Shown here: positions 8,661 to 18,267 of the stretch, in pieces
Numbering within the stretch: the stretch's first letter is position 1
Layout of the letters: every line of letters begins with the position of its first letter
Assembly: GCA_017429695.1 (NCBI GenBank)
Contig: JAFROK010000050.1
Span: forward strand, 32,952 to 96,951
DNA: 64,000 nt
DNA from: Clostridia bacterium
GTDB taxonomy: Bacteria > Bacillota > Clostridia > Christensenellales > Aristaeellaceae
Reading direction: 5' to 3'
The notes under the pieces: generated by a model
The model's input: only the letters and a program-made list of their open reading frames with translations
Database searches by the model: none
Told to the model about the DNA's origin: nothing
Position numbers and translations under genes: made by a program

Positions 8661-8699
8661 AATGAATCGCAATATCATCCGATGAAGGGGTTCGTAATC

Positions 8700-9353
8700 A
8701 TGTACAGAAAGCAAATGACGCTTCAGCGTATCCTCTGTATCCTGATGGTTGTCGTCAGTGCAGTTGTGTTTGTTTACGCGCTGGGATTCATGACCGATGC
8801 CAACGACATGATTGCCACGGCTGCGCTGGGATATGAAGCACCGACGGGTACATCGGCGGAAGTTAAAGCTGAGATTGCGGCCAAGAAAGCGCCGATGCGC
8901 CAGTTTATGGATGATATGAACCTGTTTGACAGCATTTTTGTGAAGGTCGGCATCGGGCTGATCCTGGTTTCCCTGACCCTTCTTTTAACGAATACGCACA
9001 CCCGGCGGAAATACTATATCAGCAACTATATTGCCACATTGCTTACGGTGGGCGCAGCATGCGCGGTGTCCGTGTGGGCCCACGGAGAGATTGCCGGACT
9101 GAGGGCCCGCTACTTTTCGGGAGAAATTGATTTCGACTTTGTGAAAATGGCATGCGATGACCTGGCGCGGGGGAACGGCTCCGTTCAGTCCGTGAATGTA
9201 TATACGGAATCCGCGTTCTGGTTTGACGTGCATTATTATGTTTTCGGTATCCTGCTGCTGATGGCGGCATTCCTGATTCTGAATGCAATCTGGAAGAGCA
9301 TTCTGATGAAGCGCGAAAAGAACGCGCTTGCCATGGGAAAGGCGGTGAGCTGA
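8700..9353 (+). CDS. Uncharacterised integral membrane protein 1 of the pectin transport operon
   Basis: A 217-residue protein with about four transmembrane segments: one near the N terminus (LCILMVVVSAVVFVYALGF), then a loop of about 60 residues, two in the middle and one near the C terminus (FGILLLMAAFLILNAIWKS). ATG 8700 is chosen because AAGGGG lies 9 bases upstream; the ATG at 8682 has no ribosome binding site. The family was not recognised. The next gene begins directly after its stop codon, indicating co-translation. Its position between the binding protein and the ATPase of the importer suggests an accessory role in transport or sensing, which cannot be tested from sequence alone. Confidence 0.7.
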   Translation: MYRKQMTLQRILCILMVVVSAVVFVYALGFMTDANDMIATAALGYEAPTGTSAEVKAEIAAKKAPMRQFMDDMNLFDSIFVKVGIGLILVSLTLLLTNTHTRRKYYISNYIATLLTVGAACAVSVWAHGEIAGLRARYFSGEIDFDFVKMACDDLARGNGSVQSVNVYTESAFWFDVHYYVFGILLLMAAFLILNAIWKSILMKREKNALAMGKAVS

Positions 9354-9896
9354 ATGAGCGAGGAACGGCTGATCCGAAGGGACCGGATGAGATTTACCAA
9401 AAATACCGCGTCTTCCCGGCTGGCGATCCTGGCCATTATCCTGAACGTGCTCTTCTTTGTAAGTATATATAAAGTAAACGTTGAGGCCTATTACAGCTGG
9501 CTGATCGGCGTTTCCATCCTGTATAACCTGGTGTTTATGCTGGCGACCTTCCTGGCCAGTGAAGGCGTCAAACGATATAATGTCCGGTATTCGGTGCTGC
9601 TGGTGCTGCTGGGGGCCGGGCAGGTAGTCCGGATTTTCATCATTCCCGCGATGATGAAAGTGATGCACTACACGGAAAGCGTTGCCGTTTACAAATACAG
9701 CAAACGCACCAAGCAGGAAGTATTCGACCATTTTGATACGATTGACAAGATTGTGATGCCCGCGGATCAGTATACCCGTGTTGTGATCTATCTGGGTGTA
9801 TCTGCGCTGTGCCTGCTGGCCGCGGCACTGATCAACTGGTACAAGAGCCGGGAGCTTGCGGCGGCAGAGGCAGATTCCGGCGCAAAGCAGGCGTAA
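9354..9896 (+). CDS. Uncharacterised integral membrane protein 2 of the pectin transport operon
   Basis: A 180-residue protein with about four hydrophobic helices (starting LAILAIILNVLFFVSIYKV and ending VIYLGVSALCLLAAALINWY), a positively charged N terminus and a charged loop between helices 3 and 4. The ATG directly follows the stop of the preceding gene with GGTGAG upstream. No family was recognised. The gene is followed by a well-defined ABC ATPase, so the four small membrane proteins are arranged as two pairs on either side of that ATPase. It may form a membrane complex with its partner at 8700-9353, which has a similar size and topology. Confidence 0.68.
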   Translation: MSEERLIRRDRMRFTKNTASSRLAILAIILNVLFFVSIYKVNVEAYYSWLIGVSILYNLVFMLATFLASEGVKRYNVRYSVLLVLLGAGQVVRIFIIPAMMKVMHYTESVAVYKYSKRTKQEVFDHFDTIDKIVMPADQYTRVVIYLGVSALCLLAAALINWYKSRELAAAEADSGAKQA

Positions 9897-9908
9897 GGAG
9901 GACAGCAC

Positions 9909-10982
9909 ATGGCGGAATTATCGCTGCAGCATCTGGACAAGATTTACGACAATAATGTTCAGGCTGTGTTTGACTTCAATATGGACGTGAAGGACGGCGA
10001 GCTGATTGTGCTGGTCGGTCCGTCCGGATGCGGCAAGAGCACCACGCTGCGGATGGTGGCCGGGCTGGAAGACATTTCCAAAGGCCGGCTGCTGCTGGAT
10101 GGGAAGGATATTACCCAGGCGCCGGCCAAGGATCGGGATATGGCCATGGTTTTCCAGAACTACGCGCTTTACGGGCATATGACGATTTATGAAAACATGG
10201 CTTTCAGCCTGACGCTGCGCAAAGAGGACAAGAACGTGATTCACCGGAAGGTGATGGCGGCGGCGGAAATCCTGGACCTGACAGCCCAGCTGAACAAGAA
10301 ACCGGCGCAGCTTTCCGGCGGACAGCGGCAGCGGGTGGCCATGGGGCGTTCCATTGTGCGGAATCCCAGCGTGTTCCTGTTTGACGAGCCGCTATCCAAC
10401 CTGGACGCGAAACTGCGGGGATCCACCCGGCGGGAAATCCTGCTGCTGCACAAGCGCCTCGGCGCCACCATGATGTATGTGACCCATGACCAGACGGAAG
10501 CCCTGACGCTGGCGGACCGAATCGTGTGCATGAGCATGGGCCATGTGCAGCAGATCGGCACGCCGATGGAGCTGTATGACAGTCCCGCGAACATGTTCGT
10601 GGCCGGGTTTATCGGGCTGCCGCCCATGAATTTCCTGCATGTTGTTGTGAATGACGATATCCTGAAAGGGGAAGGTTTTGAAGTCTCCCTGACGGAAGAA
10701 GAGCGGAGCCTGCTGGCAACTTACCGGCAGAAGGAAATCGTACTTGGCGTACGGCCGGAGGATCTGGCGGAGGGCGACGAAATCCCTGTGGAAGTGATGA
10801 CCAACGAAAACCTGGGCATGAACACGCTGGTTCACGGGTATATCGGCGGCCAGCGAACCATGCCTGTGACGGCCAAACTGCGGGGCTGGAAGGATTACCG
10901 CAACGGCGACGGCATCCGCCTGAAGATTGTCCGGAAACATTTCTTTGACGCTGAAACGACCGAAGCCATCCGGAAGGAGTGA
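9909..10982 (+). CDS. ABC transporter ATP-binding protein, MsmX/UgpC family (first copy)
   Basis: Energising ATPase of a carbohydrate importer. Visible motifs are Walker A GPSGCGKST, Q-loop region VFQNYALYGHMT, signature LSGGQRQRVAMGR, Walker B VFLFDEPLSNLD and switch THDQTEA. The C-terminal third matches the OB-fold regulatory domain of this family (for example VLGVRPEDL). The 357-residue length is normal. AAGGAGGAC precedes the ATG. MsmX-like ATPases usually serve several importers from an unlinked gene; here one is embedded between four uncharacterised membrane proteins and a second copy lies 2.5 kb downstream, suggesting dedicated subunits. Confidence 0.95.
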   Translation: MAELSLQHLDKIYDNNVQAVFDFNMDVKDGELIVLVGPSGCGKSTTLRMVAGLEDISKGRLLLDGKDITQAPAKDRDMAMVFQNYALYGHMTIYENMAFSLTLRKEDKNVIHRKVMAAAEILDLTAQLNKKPAQLSGGQRQRVAMGRSIVRNPSVFLFDEPLSNLDAKLRGSTRREILLLHKRLGATMMYVTHDQTEALTLADRIVCMSMGHVQQIGTPMELYDSPANMFVAGFIGLPPMNFLHVVVNDDILKGEGFEVSLTEEERSLLATYRQKEIVLGVRPEDLAEGDEIPVEVMTNENLGMNTLVHGYIGGQRTMPVTAKLRGWKDYRNGDGIRLKIVRKHFFDAETTEAIRKE

Positions 10983-10988
10983 GGAAAG

Positions 10989-11606
10989 ATGGTTCTGCTG
11001 AGCGCTCTGCTGGGAATTGCGCCGACCTACTATTACTACATTTCCGCACTTATTCTGGCCGCGTTCATCTTTATCATGATCCGTAGGGAAAGCCGGCGGA
11101 GATTCTTTGTGGCCCTGAAGCGGAAACCGCAGAACATTCCGCTGGTCATGATAACCTGCTGTTTTCTGTGGTATTCATTCAACCTGTCATTGATTTCCTA
11201 TACGACCACCCAGATCCAGGCCGATACGGGCCTGATGGGATTTGTGATTATGCTGCTGTCGATCCTGGCGATCGTCTGCGTCATGAACGCGTTTCCCTAC
11301 CGGAAAAAGACCAAGGTGCCGATGCTGATCCTGTCTTTTGTGATGATGGGGATAATCCTGACGTGCGATCTCCTCTACCTGGGCACCATCGCAAGCAAAC
11401 TGGCCCAGAATATCCTGGAAGCCTCGGCGGTGCCGAAGGTTCTCCAGACGAGGTCCATCCTGATTGCCCATGTGGTAATGATCGGCATTGCAGCGCTGCT
11501 GACGGCGACGCTGCCGGTTTACCGGAAGTGGATCCGGAAGATCAATACGTCCATTGAGATCGCGGAGAATGTGGAGATGGAAGCGATCGATATCAGCGGT
11601 GAGTGA
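10989..11606 (+). CDS. Uncharacterised integral membrane protein 3 of the pectin transport operon
   Basis: A 205-residue protein with about five to six transmembrane segments, including the N-terminal YYYISALILAAFIFIMI and a pair in the middle (LMGFVIMLLSILAIVCVMN and VPMLILSFVMMGIILTC). A short acidic tail ends the protein. GGAGTGAGGAAAG precedes the ATG, 6 bp after the ATPase stop codon. The family was not recognised. It lies immediately after the ATPase and before another small membrane protein, which makes it a plausible additional subunit of the importer. An unrelated small transport function cannot be excluded. Confidence 0.68.
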   Translation: MVLLSALLGIAPTYYYYISALILAAFIFIMIRRESRRRFFVALKRKPQNIPLVMITCCFLWYSFNLSLISYTTTQIQADTGLMGFVIMLLSILAIVCVMNAFPYRKKTKVPMLILSFVMMGIILTCDLLYLGTIASKLAQNILEASAVPKVLQTRSILIAHVVMIGIAALLTATLPVYRKWIRKINTSIEIAENVEMEAIDISGE

Positions 11607-11611
11607 CGCCC

Positions 11612-12259
11612 ATGGCACGGAACAGGGAAAAACCCGGCCGGGAGCCGGATAAAACCGCGGCGGAATATTATGAGCTGAAAAGCGACGCGGTGAATGAACT
11701 GATCAACGCCAATGTGACCAACACGAAGCCGGTTGATCCGAAAGAGCTGAAAAAGTACCGCCGGAAAAGCATCCTGAACCTGCCGGAAGGCCTGAAATAC
11801 TTCCTGCTGAAATGGTGGTTTGCCGGCGTAGTCTGCTGGTTCTTCATGATCGGACTGTCGCCGTACGGGATCAATACCCTGGATATGATCGTAATCATGG
11901 GCGTTGTGACCGGTTTGCTGTGGGACCTGCCGGTGAACGCGTTTATCCGCCTGAAAGCGGAGACGAAGGATTACGGCCGGTATATGATGTTACCGAAGAC
12001 CGGCGTGATTGCCGGCGCGCTGAACGTTGTTTACGGCATTGTGCTGATATTCCTGACGGCGATGACATACAACGCTGTGAATGCCGCGCTCGGGACAGGA
12101 AACGGCGAAGGCGCGATCGGCGTCGGGCCGATTCTGTTCGGAATATTTACGGCCGGGTGGGACTGGCTGCTGCTGCAGTGCAAAAAACTGGGCGGCGCTA
12201 TGCTGGCGGACGCGAAGAAAAGCGCGGCACAGGCCGGCGGAACCACGAAAAAGAAATGA
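11612..12259 (+). CDS. Uncharacterised integral membrane protein 4 of the pectin transport operon
   Basis: A 215-residue protein with a charged 60-residue cytoplasmic N terminus followed by about four transmembrane helices (LKWWFAGVVCWFFMIGL, TLDMIVIMGVVTGLLWDL, TGVIAGALNVVYGIVLIFL and VGPILFGIFTAGWDWLLL) and a Lys-rich tail. ATG 11612 is preferred over GTG 11603 because GGTGAG falls 8 bases upstream of the ATG. The family is not recognised. It ends 18 bp before the GH105 gene, so it shares an operon with an intracellular enzyme acting on the imported oligosaccharides. Confidence 0.68.
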   Translation: MARNREKPGREPDKTAAEYYELKSDAVNELINANVTNTKPVDPKELKKYRRKSILNLPEGLKYFLLKWWFAGVVCWFFMIGLSPYGINTLDMIVIMGVVTGLLWDLPVNAFIRLKAETKDYGRYMMLPKTGVIAGALNVVYGIVLIFLTAMTYNAVNAALGTGNGEGAIGVGPILFGIFTAGWDWLLLQCKKLGGAMLADAKKSAAQAGGTTKKK

Positions 12260-12277
12260 TACAGACAGGGGAAACGC

Positions 12278-13408
12278 ATGCGGGAAATGATTGAACAGTA
12301 CCTGCTGGAACTGATCCGACGCAGCACACCGCGAAAAACCGCCTGGAACATGGAGAAAATCCGCGCCGGCGGGGAAGTCAAGTGGAACTATATTGACGGG
12401 TGCATGCTGATTGCGCTGATCACCATGACGGAGATTACCGGGGACGACCGGTACGCTGCGTTCGCGGAGCAGGTGGGCGACAGCTTTGTGCAGGAGGACG
12501 GGAGTATCCTGACCTTTGACCCGGAGCATCGCGCGCTGGACGATTTCAACGAGAGCCGGATTCTGTTTCCCCTGCTGCGGCTCACGGGGAAGGAGAAATA
12601 CCGGAAAGCCATTGAACAGCAATATGGTTTCCTGATGGAGCAGCCCCGGACATACGAGGGGAACTTCTGGCACAAGAAGGTTTATCCGGACCAGGTATGG
12701 CTGGACGGTACCTATATGGCGCTTCCCTTCATTGCCACCTACCAGCGGGAAATGGGAAACGGGGACTATTCGGATATTATCCGCCAGCTCCGGATTATCC
12801 GGGAGCGGATGCGGGATCCGGAAACCGGCTTGTATTATCACGGATACGACGCAAGCAGGAAGGCGTTCTGGGCAGATCCGGAAACCGGGCTGAGCCGGAA
12901 CTTCTGGCTGCGGGCGGACGGATGGTTTGCCTGCGCACTGGCGGACCTGGCGGACATCATTCCGGCGGAGAAGCCGGAGCGGGCGGAAATTGCCGGAATG
13001 CTGGCGGAGTTTATGGACAGCATCGCCAGGTATATGGATCCGGAAACCGGCATGTACTGGCAGGTGATTGACCAGGGCGGCCGGGAAGGCAACTACCCGG
13101 AAACCAGCGGCAGCGCCATGATCGCCTATGCCATGCTGAAAGGGGCGCGGCTGGGAATCCTGGAGAGCCGGTTCCGCACCCTGGGGCAGAAGACATTTAC
13201 CGGGATTACGGAGCGGTATATGACGGTCCGGGACGGTATGCCGGAACTGACGAACATCTGCCTGGTGGCCGGGCTGGGGCCGGAGAAGAATCCCCGGCGG
13301 GATGGCTCCTATGAATACTACATTTCAGAGCCGATTGTGGCGAACGATGCCAAAGGCGCCGCGCCGTTTGTGCTCTGCTATACGGAAATACGGAGAATCA
13401 GTGGTTAG
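12278..13408 (+). CDS. GH105 unsaturated glucuronyl/rhamnogalacturonyl hydrolase (YteR/YesR-like)
   Basis: Cytoplasmic hydrolase that removes the unsaturated uronic acid from the non-reducing end of oligosaccharides made by pectate or rhamnogalacturonan lyases. The 376-residue length and lack of a signal peptide match YteR. Family landmarks include KWNYIDGCML, the catalytic Asp context WLDGTYMALPF and the later WLRADGWFACALADL segment of the (alpha/alpha)6 barrel. Its products feed KduI/KduD encoded upstream. The TAG stop codon lies inside the first copy of a GTGGTTA heptamer repeat, so the last residues (SG) are encoded by the repeat; the true ancestral C terminus may have been slightly different. 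Confidence 0.92.
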   Translation: MREMIEQYLLELIRRSTPRKTAWNMEKIRAGGEVKWNYIDGCMLIALITMTEITGDDRYAAFAEQVGDSFVQEDGSILTFDPEHRALDDFNESRILFPLLRLTGKEKYRKAIEQQYGFLMEQPRTYEGNFWHKKVYPDQVWLDGTYMALPFIATYQREMGNGDYSDIIRQLRIIRERMRDPETGLYYHGYDASRKAFWADPETGLSRNFWLRADGWFACALADLADIIPAEKPERAEIAGMLAEFMDSIARYMDPETGMYWQVIDQGGREGNYPETSGSAMIAYAMLKGARLGILESRFRTLGQKTFTGITERYMTVRDGMPELTNICLVAGLGPEKNPRRDGSYEYYISEPIVANDAKGAAPFVLCYTEIRRISG

Positions 13409-13435
13409 TGGTTAGTGGTTAGTGGTTAGTGGGGG
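13401..13435. repeat. Heptanucleotide tandem repeat GTGGTTA x4 plus a partial copy
   Basis: Four perfect copies of GTGGTTA (13401-13428) and a degenerate fifth GTGGGGG. The first copy supplies the stop codon of the GH105 gene, and the last runs into the GGGGGAGG ribosome binding site of the second ATPase gene. Copy-number change would alter the spacing between the two genes without changing either protein. Confidence 0.85.
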
Positions 13436-13445
13436 AGGCAAAGCG

Positions 13446-14512
<1,067 letters not shown>

Positions 14513-14516
<4 letters not shown>

Positions 14517-15307
14517 TCCAGTTTGACTTTCATTCTTTCGCTGTCATGCTCCGGAATCGCGCCGGCCAGGCGGGATTCCAGGTAATAACGCGGCGCGGTG
14601 CCGAATTTCTTCTTGAACATTTTTGAAAAATACAGCGGGTCATGGAAACCGCACAGCGGCGCGATATCCGAAATGGTTTTCGCGCCGGCATTTGCGTCGC
14701 TGACCAGCAGCTCCGCGGCCATCTTCAGGCGCTTGTCCGTGAGATAACGGTGCGGTGTGACGCCCAGCTCCTTCTGGAAGAGCTTGCGGAGATAATCGTA
14801 GCTGAAGGGCAATGAATGCAGGTAAGCATCCAGCTCATAGGTGCTATCGGCATAGTTGGAGATGATATTGTTTTCAATCTCAGCGACAACCGGCGTCAGG
14901 GTGCTGCCGGTCTGGTAAGCCACCAGGTAGCAGCTGATCAGGTCTCCGTAGACTGAAAGCAGCGTGGAGGTATCCTTCCGGTCGGAGTAGAAGTGGAAGA
15001 AAACCGCGTTAAAAGCGTCCAGCAGGAAATGGTTGGAGTCATCGGAGATGACCATCGGCGAGGTAAAGGACAGCGCCGGGGACACCATATTGATATGGAT
15101 ATTCTGGAAGCCGTCCGCGCTGGCGTTGGAATGGGGCACCATGGGGGGAATGATGACCACATCCCCCTCCTGGTAGTCCAGCCGGCGGTCGTCAAAGACG
15201 AAAGCGCCGGAGCCGTAGGTGCAGTAAACGAATTCCCAGCTTTCATGCGCATGCCGGGAAACGGTGTAAATGACAGTATGCTTGCCGACATAGGTGATAT
15301 CATTCAT
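14513..15307 (-). CDS. AraC-family transcriptional regulator
   Basis: A 264-residue regulator. The N-terminal cupin half (residues 15-70) contains HAHESWEFVYCTYG and YQEGDVVIIPPMVPHSN, the usual sugar-sensing pocket of AraC proteins. The C-terminal 100 residues form the double helix-turn-helix, with SYDYLRKLFQKELGVTP and the conserved CGFHDPLYFSKMFKKKFG. The start at 15307 is fixed by CGGAGGG upstream on the minus strand. It lies convergent to the transport operon and divergent from the pectinesterase gene, so it probably activates the pectin island in response to an imported uronide; the ligand itself cannot be deduced. Confidence 0.93.
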
Positions 15308-15365
15308 ACGGGAACCCTCCGTTTCAGGATGGCACAGGGGGGTGACAGTTTTGGTATGTAAGAGC

Positions 15366-15394
15366 ATTGTATCATGCCGACCGGCGAAAAACAA
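15366..15394 (-). promoter_or_regulatory. Promoter for the AraC regulator gene
   Basis: On the minus strand TTGTTT (15389-15394) and TACAAT (15366-15371) are separated by exactly 17 bases, placing transcription start about 50-60 bases before the AraC ATG. The 174-bp divergent region also has to drive the pectinesterase; no comparably good plus-strand promoter was found. Confidence 0.6.
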
Positions 15395-15481
15395 GATTTC
15401 CATGAATCCGGAGCCGGCCGGATGTTTGATGGCGGTTTGCCAGAATACCGCCGGAAAGAACCAGGTGAAGGGGAAAAGAGC

Positions 15482-16447
15482 ATGATGATAACAGTGGCAA
15501 AGGACGGCAGCGGGGACTATACCGGTATCCAGGCGGCTGTGGACAGCATTCCGGAATACCCCGGAGAGGAACCGGTGCAGATCCTGGTCCGCGTTGGGGA
15601 GTACCGCGAAAAAGTGGTGATTCACCGGGACAACGTGGTGCTGACGGGCGAGGATCCGGAACATACCGTGGTGGCTTGGAACGGATGCGCCAAAGACCTT
15701 TATCCGGACGGAACGGAGAAGGGAACCTTCCTTTCTTCCACGCTGATGGTCACCGGCAGCCATGTGACGGTGGAAAACATCACAATCCGCAATGATGCCG
15801 GGGACGGCCGGATTGCCGGCCAGGCGGTTGCCGTATACGCGGCCGGAGACCGGGGAATATGGAAAAACTGCCGGATGATTGCACACCAGGACACACTGTT
15901 CTGCGGGCCGGTCCGCCTGCCGAACGTGCGGGAGGATATCGGCAGCCGGACGGGATCGGCGGAGGCGGTACTCCGGGTGGAGGACGGACACCTGACGCAC
16001 AGCCGGCAGTATTTTGAGAACTGCCTGATCCGGGGAGATGTGGATTTTATTTTCGGGTGCTACCGCTGCTGGTTTGAACGGTGCACGCTGTTTATGAATG
16101 AGCGCGGCGGCTGGTATACCGCGGCGAATACGAACGAGGGCCAGGAGTGCGGATTTGTTTTTCACCGCTGCCGACTCACCGGAAACTGTGCGCCCGGCGC
16201 GGGATTTCTCGGAAGGCCCTGGCGGAAGTATGCCCGGACTGTTTTCCTGGAATGCGAGATGGACGAACATGTGGCGCCGGAGGGCTTCAGCGACTGGGAT
16301 GAGGAGCGGGTGGTTACGGAACGCTGCGGGGAATGGCGGACGACCGGTGCCAGGGCGGACCAGCGGACCCGGCACCCGGCCCAGAAGCGGCTGACGGACC
16401 GGGAAGCGGAAGCGGTTTTAAGAAGCAGGGAACAGTGGACATTATGA
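15482..16447 (+). CDS. Pectin methylesterase, carbohydrate esterase family 8
   Basis: Demethylates homogalacturonan, making it accessible to GH28 or lyases. The 321-residue protein begins at ATG 15482 behind GAAGGGGAAAAG; earlier in-frame codons lie in the AraC promoter region. CE8 landmarks are present: GEYREKVVI, QAVAVYA, the first catalytic Asp in HQDTLF, the second in DVDFIFG and the substrate-binding Arg in FLGRPWRKYART. No signal peptide is seen, which implies a cytoplasmic enzyme acting on imported methylated oligosaccharides, consistent with the intracellular GH105 in the same island. The preceding sequence resembles no signal peptide in frame. It is probably controlled with the divergent AraC regulator. 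Confidence 0.93.
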   Translation: MMITVAKDGSGDYTGIQAAVDSIPEYPGEEPVQILVRVGEYREKVVIHRDNVVLTGEDPEHTVVAWNGCAKDLYPDGTEKGTFLSSTLMVTGSHVTVENITIRNDAGDGRIAGQAVAVYAAGDRGIWKNCRMIAHQDTLFCGPVRLPNVREDIGSRTGSAEAVLRVEDGHLTHSRQYFENCLIRGDVDFIFGCYRCWFERCTLFMNERGGWYTAANTNEGQECGFVFHRCRLTGNCAPGAGFLGRPWRKYARTVFLECEMDEHVAPEGFSDWDEERVVTERCGEWRTTGARADQRTRHPAQKRLTDREAEAVLRSREQWTL

Positions 16448-16464
16448 ATGAATTATGGTAATAT
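16436..16464 (+). promoter_or_regulatory. Promoter for the TPR exoprotein gene
   Basis: TGGACA at 16436-16441 and TAATAT at 16459-16464 with 17-bp spacing. The element overlaps the end of the pectinesterase gene, so the TPR gene starts its own transcription unit. Confidence 0.6.
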
Positions 16465-16545
16465 GACGTTCGATTCATTATATTTTTATCCCGAACCCCA
16501 GCGGCAGGTATGACTTGCCGCCGAAGATAAATGGAGGAATCAAGC

Positions 16546-18156
16546 ATGAAAAAACGTATGACTGCCATTGTGATTGCCCTGATGATGGCACTGCTGACCG
16601 TTGTGTCCGCTTTCGCCGTGTCGGAGATCGATGCTCAAAAGGCTGACACCTATTACAACCTGGCCAACAGCTATCTGAATGCCGGCGACAATTATGACAA
16701 AGCGATCGAATACCTGGACAAGGTGCTTTCCTACTGCGGGGAAGAAACTTCCTCGGATTTGTATGCGGACCTTTATATGAAAAAGGCGATCGCATATACC
16801 GCCAAGGGCGATAATGACAGCACGCTGGAAAACCTGGACAAGGTGCTTTCCTACTGCAGCGCGGAAACCCCCGCGGAAACATATGCCGAAATCTATTCCC
16901 GGAAAGCCACCGCGCTGATCCAGAAGGATGATTATGACGCCGCGATGGAAGTGCTGAATCAGGAACTGCAGTATGTAACCGAGGAAACGCTTCCTGATGC
17001 GTATGCGGAAGCACACCTGAAAATCGGCTGCGTTCATATCCTGAAGAAGGAATATGACCAGGGCCTGGCCGAGCTGGACGAAGTGCTCCGGCTTTATCCG
17101 ACAGCTTCGGACGTATTCATCGTGAAGGCTCAGGCCTATTCCGAACTGGAAGATTACGTGATGGCCGCCGAAAACCTGGAAAAATACATTGAATACTCCG
17201 GCGATATCGCCCAGTATGAAGCGCTGAACGACCTGTATACCAAAGCCGGGGACGCGGAGAAGGCCCAGGCCGCACTGGATGCTTTCAACAGCCGCCTGGA
17301 TACGGCAAACCAGGATTTTGAAGCGGCGAACGCCAAAATGGAAGCCGGCGAATACGAAGAAGCCATTCAGATGTACACGGCTTACCTGCAGGATACGGTG
17401 AACGGGCTCAACGCCTGCTACAACATCGGCATCTGCTACCTGCGCCAGGAAAAATACGCGGAAGCGCTGCCCTATTTCACCACCTGCCGGGAAAACGGCG
17501 GCAGCTTTGAAGGACTCCTGTACAATATCGCGATCTGCTCCATGATGACGGACAAGTATCCGGAAGCGATCGAAGCATTCAACGCCTCCATCGAAAGCGA
17601 ACCCTTCCAGGAGGACAGTTTGTACAACCGCGGCGTCTGCTATGTGGCCACCCAGGAGTACCAGCCGGCAGCCGATGATTTCACCGCATACCTGGAAATG
17701 AAGAATGAAGCTGCAAAGGCCGCTGCGGAGGAAGGCACCGAGGTGCCCGAATTCGTGGATAACGCGAACTACTTCCGGGGCGTATGCTATATGGCGCTCG
17801 CGGAATATGAGAAGGCAGAAGCCGATTTCGGCGCCTGCATCAGCAACGATGTTTTCGCGATGGAATGCCGGTACAACCGCGGCGTTGTTTACCTGCAGAC
17901 CGCGAAATATGAAGCCTGCAAGGAAGACCTGACCTTCTGCATCGACAACGCCTATGAAGTGGACGCATGCTTCTACTCCCGTGCTTACGCCAATATGGGC
18001 CTGGAAGATTACGAAGCGGCGCTGGCTGACGTGACGGCCTGCATTGAGCATGAATTCCAGCTGGCTGACAGCTACAAGCTGCGCGGAGATATCTATCATA
18101 CGCTGGGCGATGAAGAGAAAGCCCGGACGGACTGGGAAGCTTCCCTGGAGTATTAA
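16546..18156 (+). CDS. Secreted tetratricopeptide-repeat protein
   Basis: A 536-residue protein with a signal peptide (residues 1-24, ending SAFA-V) and TPR units through almost the whole mature chain, recognisable by repeated patterns such as YYNLANSYLNAGDNYDKAIEYLDKVL and YNIGICYLRQEKYAEALPYF. Two early repeats share ENLDKVLSYC/EYLDKVLSYC. ATG 16546 is used because GGAGGA lies upstream; an ATG inside that site is rejected. No enzymatic domain is visible. TPR exoproteins usually mediate protein-protein contacts at the cell surface. It has its own promoter and is followed by a terminator, so it is probably a single-gene unit and not part of the pectin operon. Confidence 0.88.
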   Translation: MKKRMTAIVIALMMALLTVVSAFAVSEIDAQKADTYYNLANSYLNAGDNYDKAIEYLDKVLSYCGEETSSDLYADLYMKKAIAYTAKGDNDSTLENLDKVLSYCSAETPAETYAEIYSRKATALIQKDDYDAAMEVLNQELQYVTEETLPDAYAEAHLKIGCVHILKKEYDQGLAELDEVLRLYPTASDVFIVKAQAYSELEDYVMAAENLEKYIEYSGDIAQYEALNDLYTKAGDAEKAQAALDAFNSRLDTANQDFEAANAKMEAGEYEEAIQMYTAYLQDTVNGLNACYNIGICYLRQEKYAEALPYFTTCRENGGSFEGLLYNIAICSMMTDKYPEAIEAFNASIESEPFQEDSLYNRGVCYVATQEYQPAADDFTAYLEMKNEAAKAAAEEGTEVPEFVDNANYFRGVCYMALAEYEKAEADFGACISNDVFAMECRYNRGVVYLQTAKYEACKEDLTFCIDNAYEVDACFYSRAYANMGLEDYEAALADVTACIEHEFQLADSYKLRGDIYHTLGDEEKARTDWEASLEY

Positions 18157-18206
18157 TTGAAATCGCCGTTCCCGGAAAGAAAAATCCGCCGAACGAAAAA
18201 GGACGG

Positions 18207-18232
18207 ACCGCCGGCATACCGCCGGCGGTTTT
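18207..18232 (+). terminator. Rho-independent terminator after the TPR gene
   Basis: Perfect 9-bp stem ACCGCCGGC / GCCGGCGGT (18207-18215 and 18221-18229) with a 5-base loop, followed by TTTT. Confidence 0.8.
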
Positions 18233-18267
18233 CCCAATGAATCCGACTGAAAGGGTTGGAGAAGCAA

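Noticed and set aside
13401-13435. Tandem repeats considered as a CRISPR array
   Set aside because: Seven-base units without unique spacers and without cas genes nearby.
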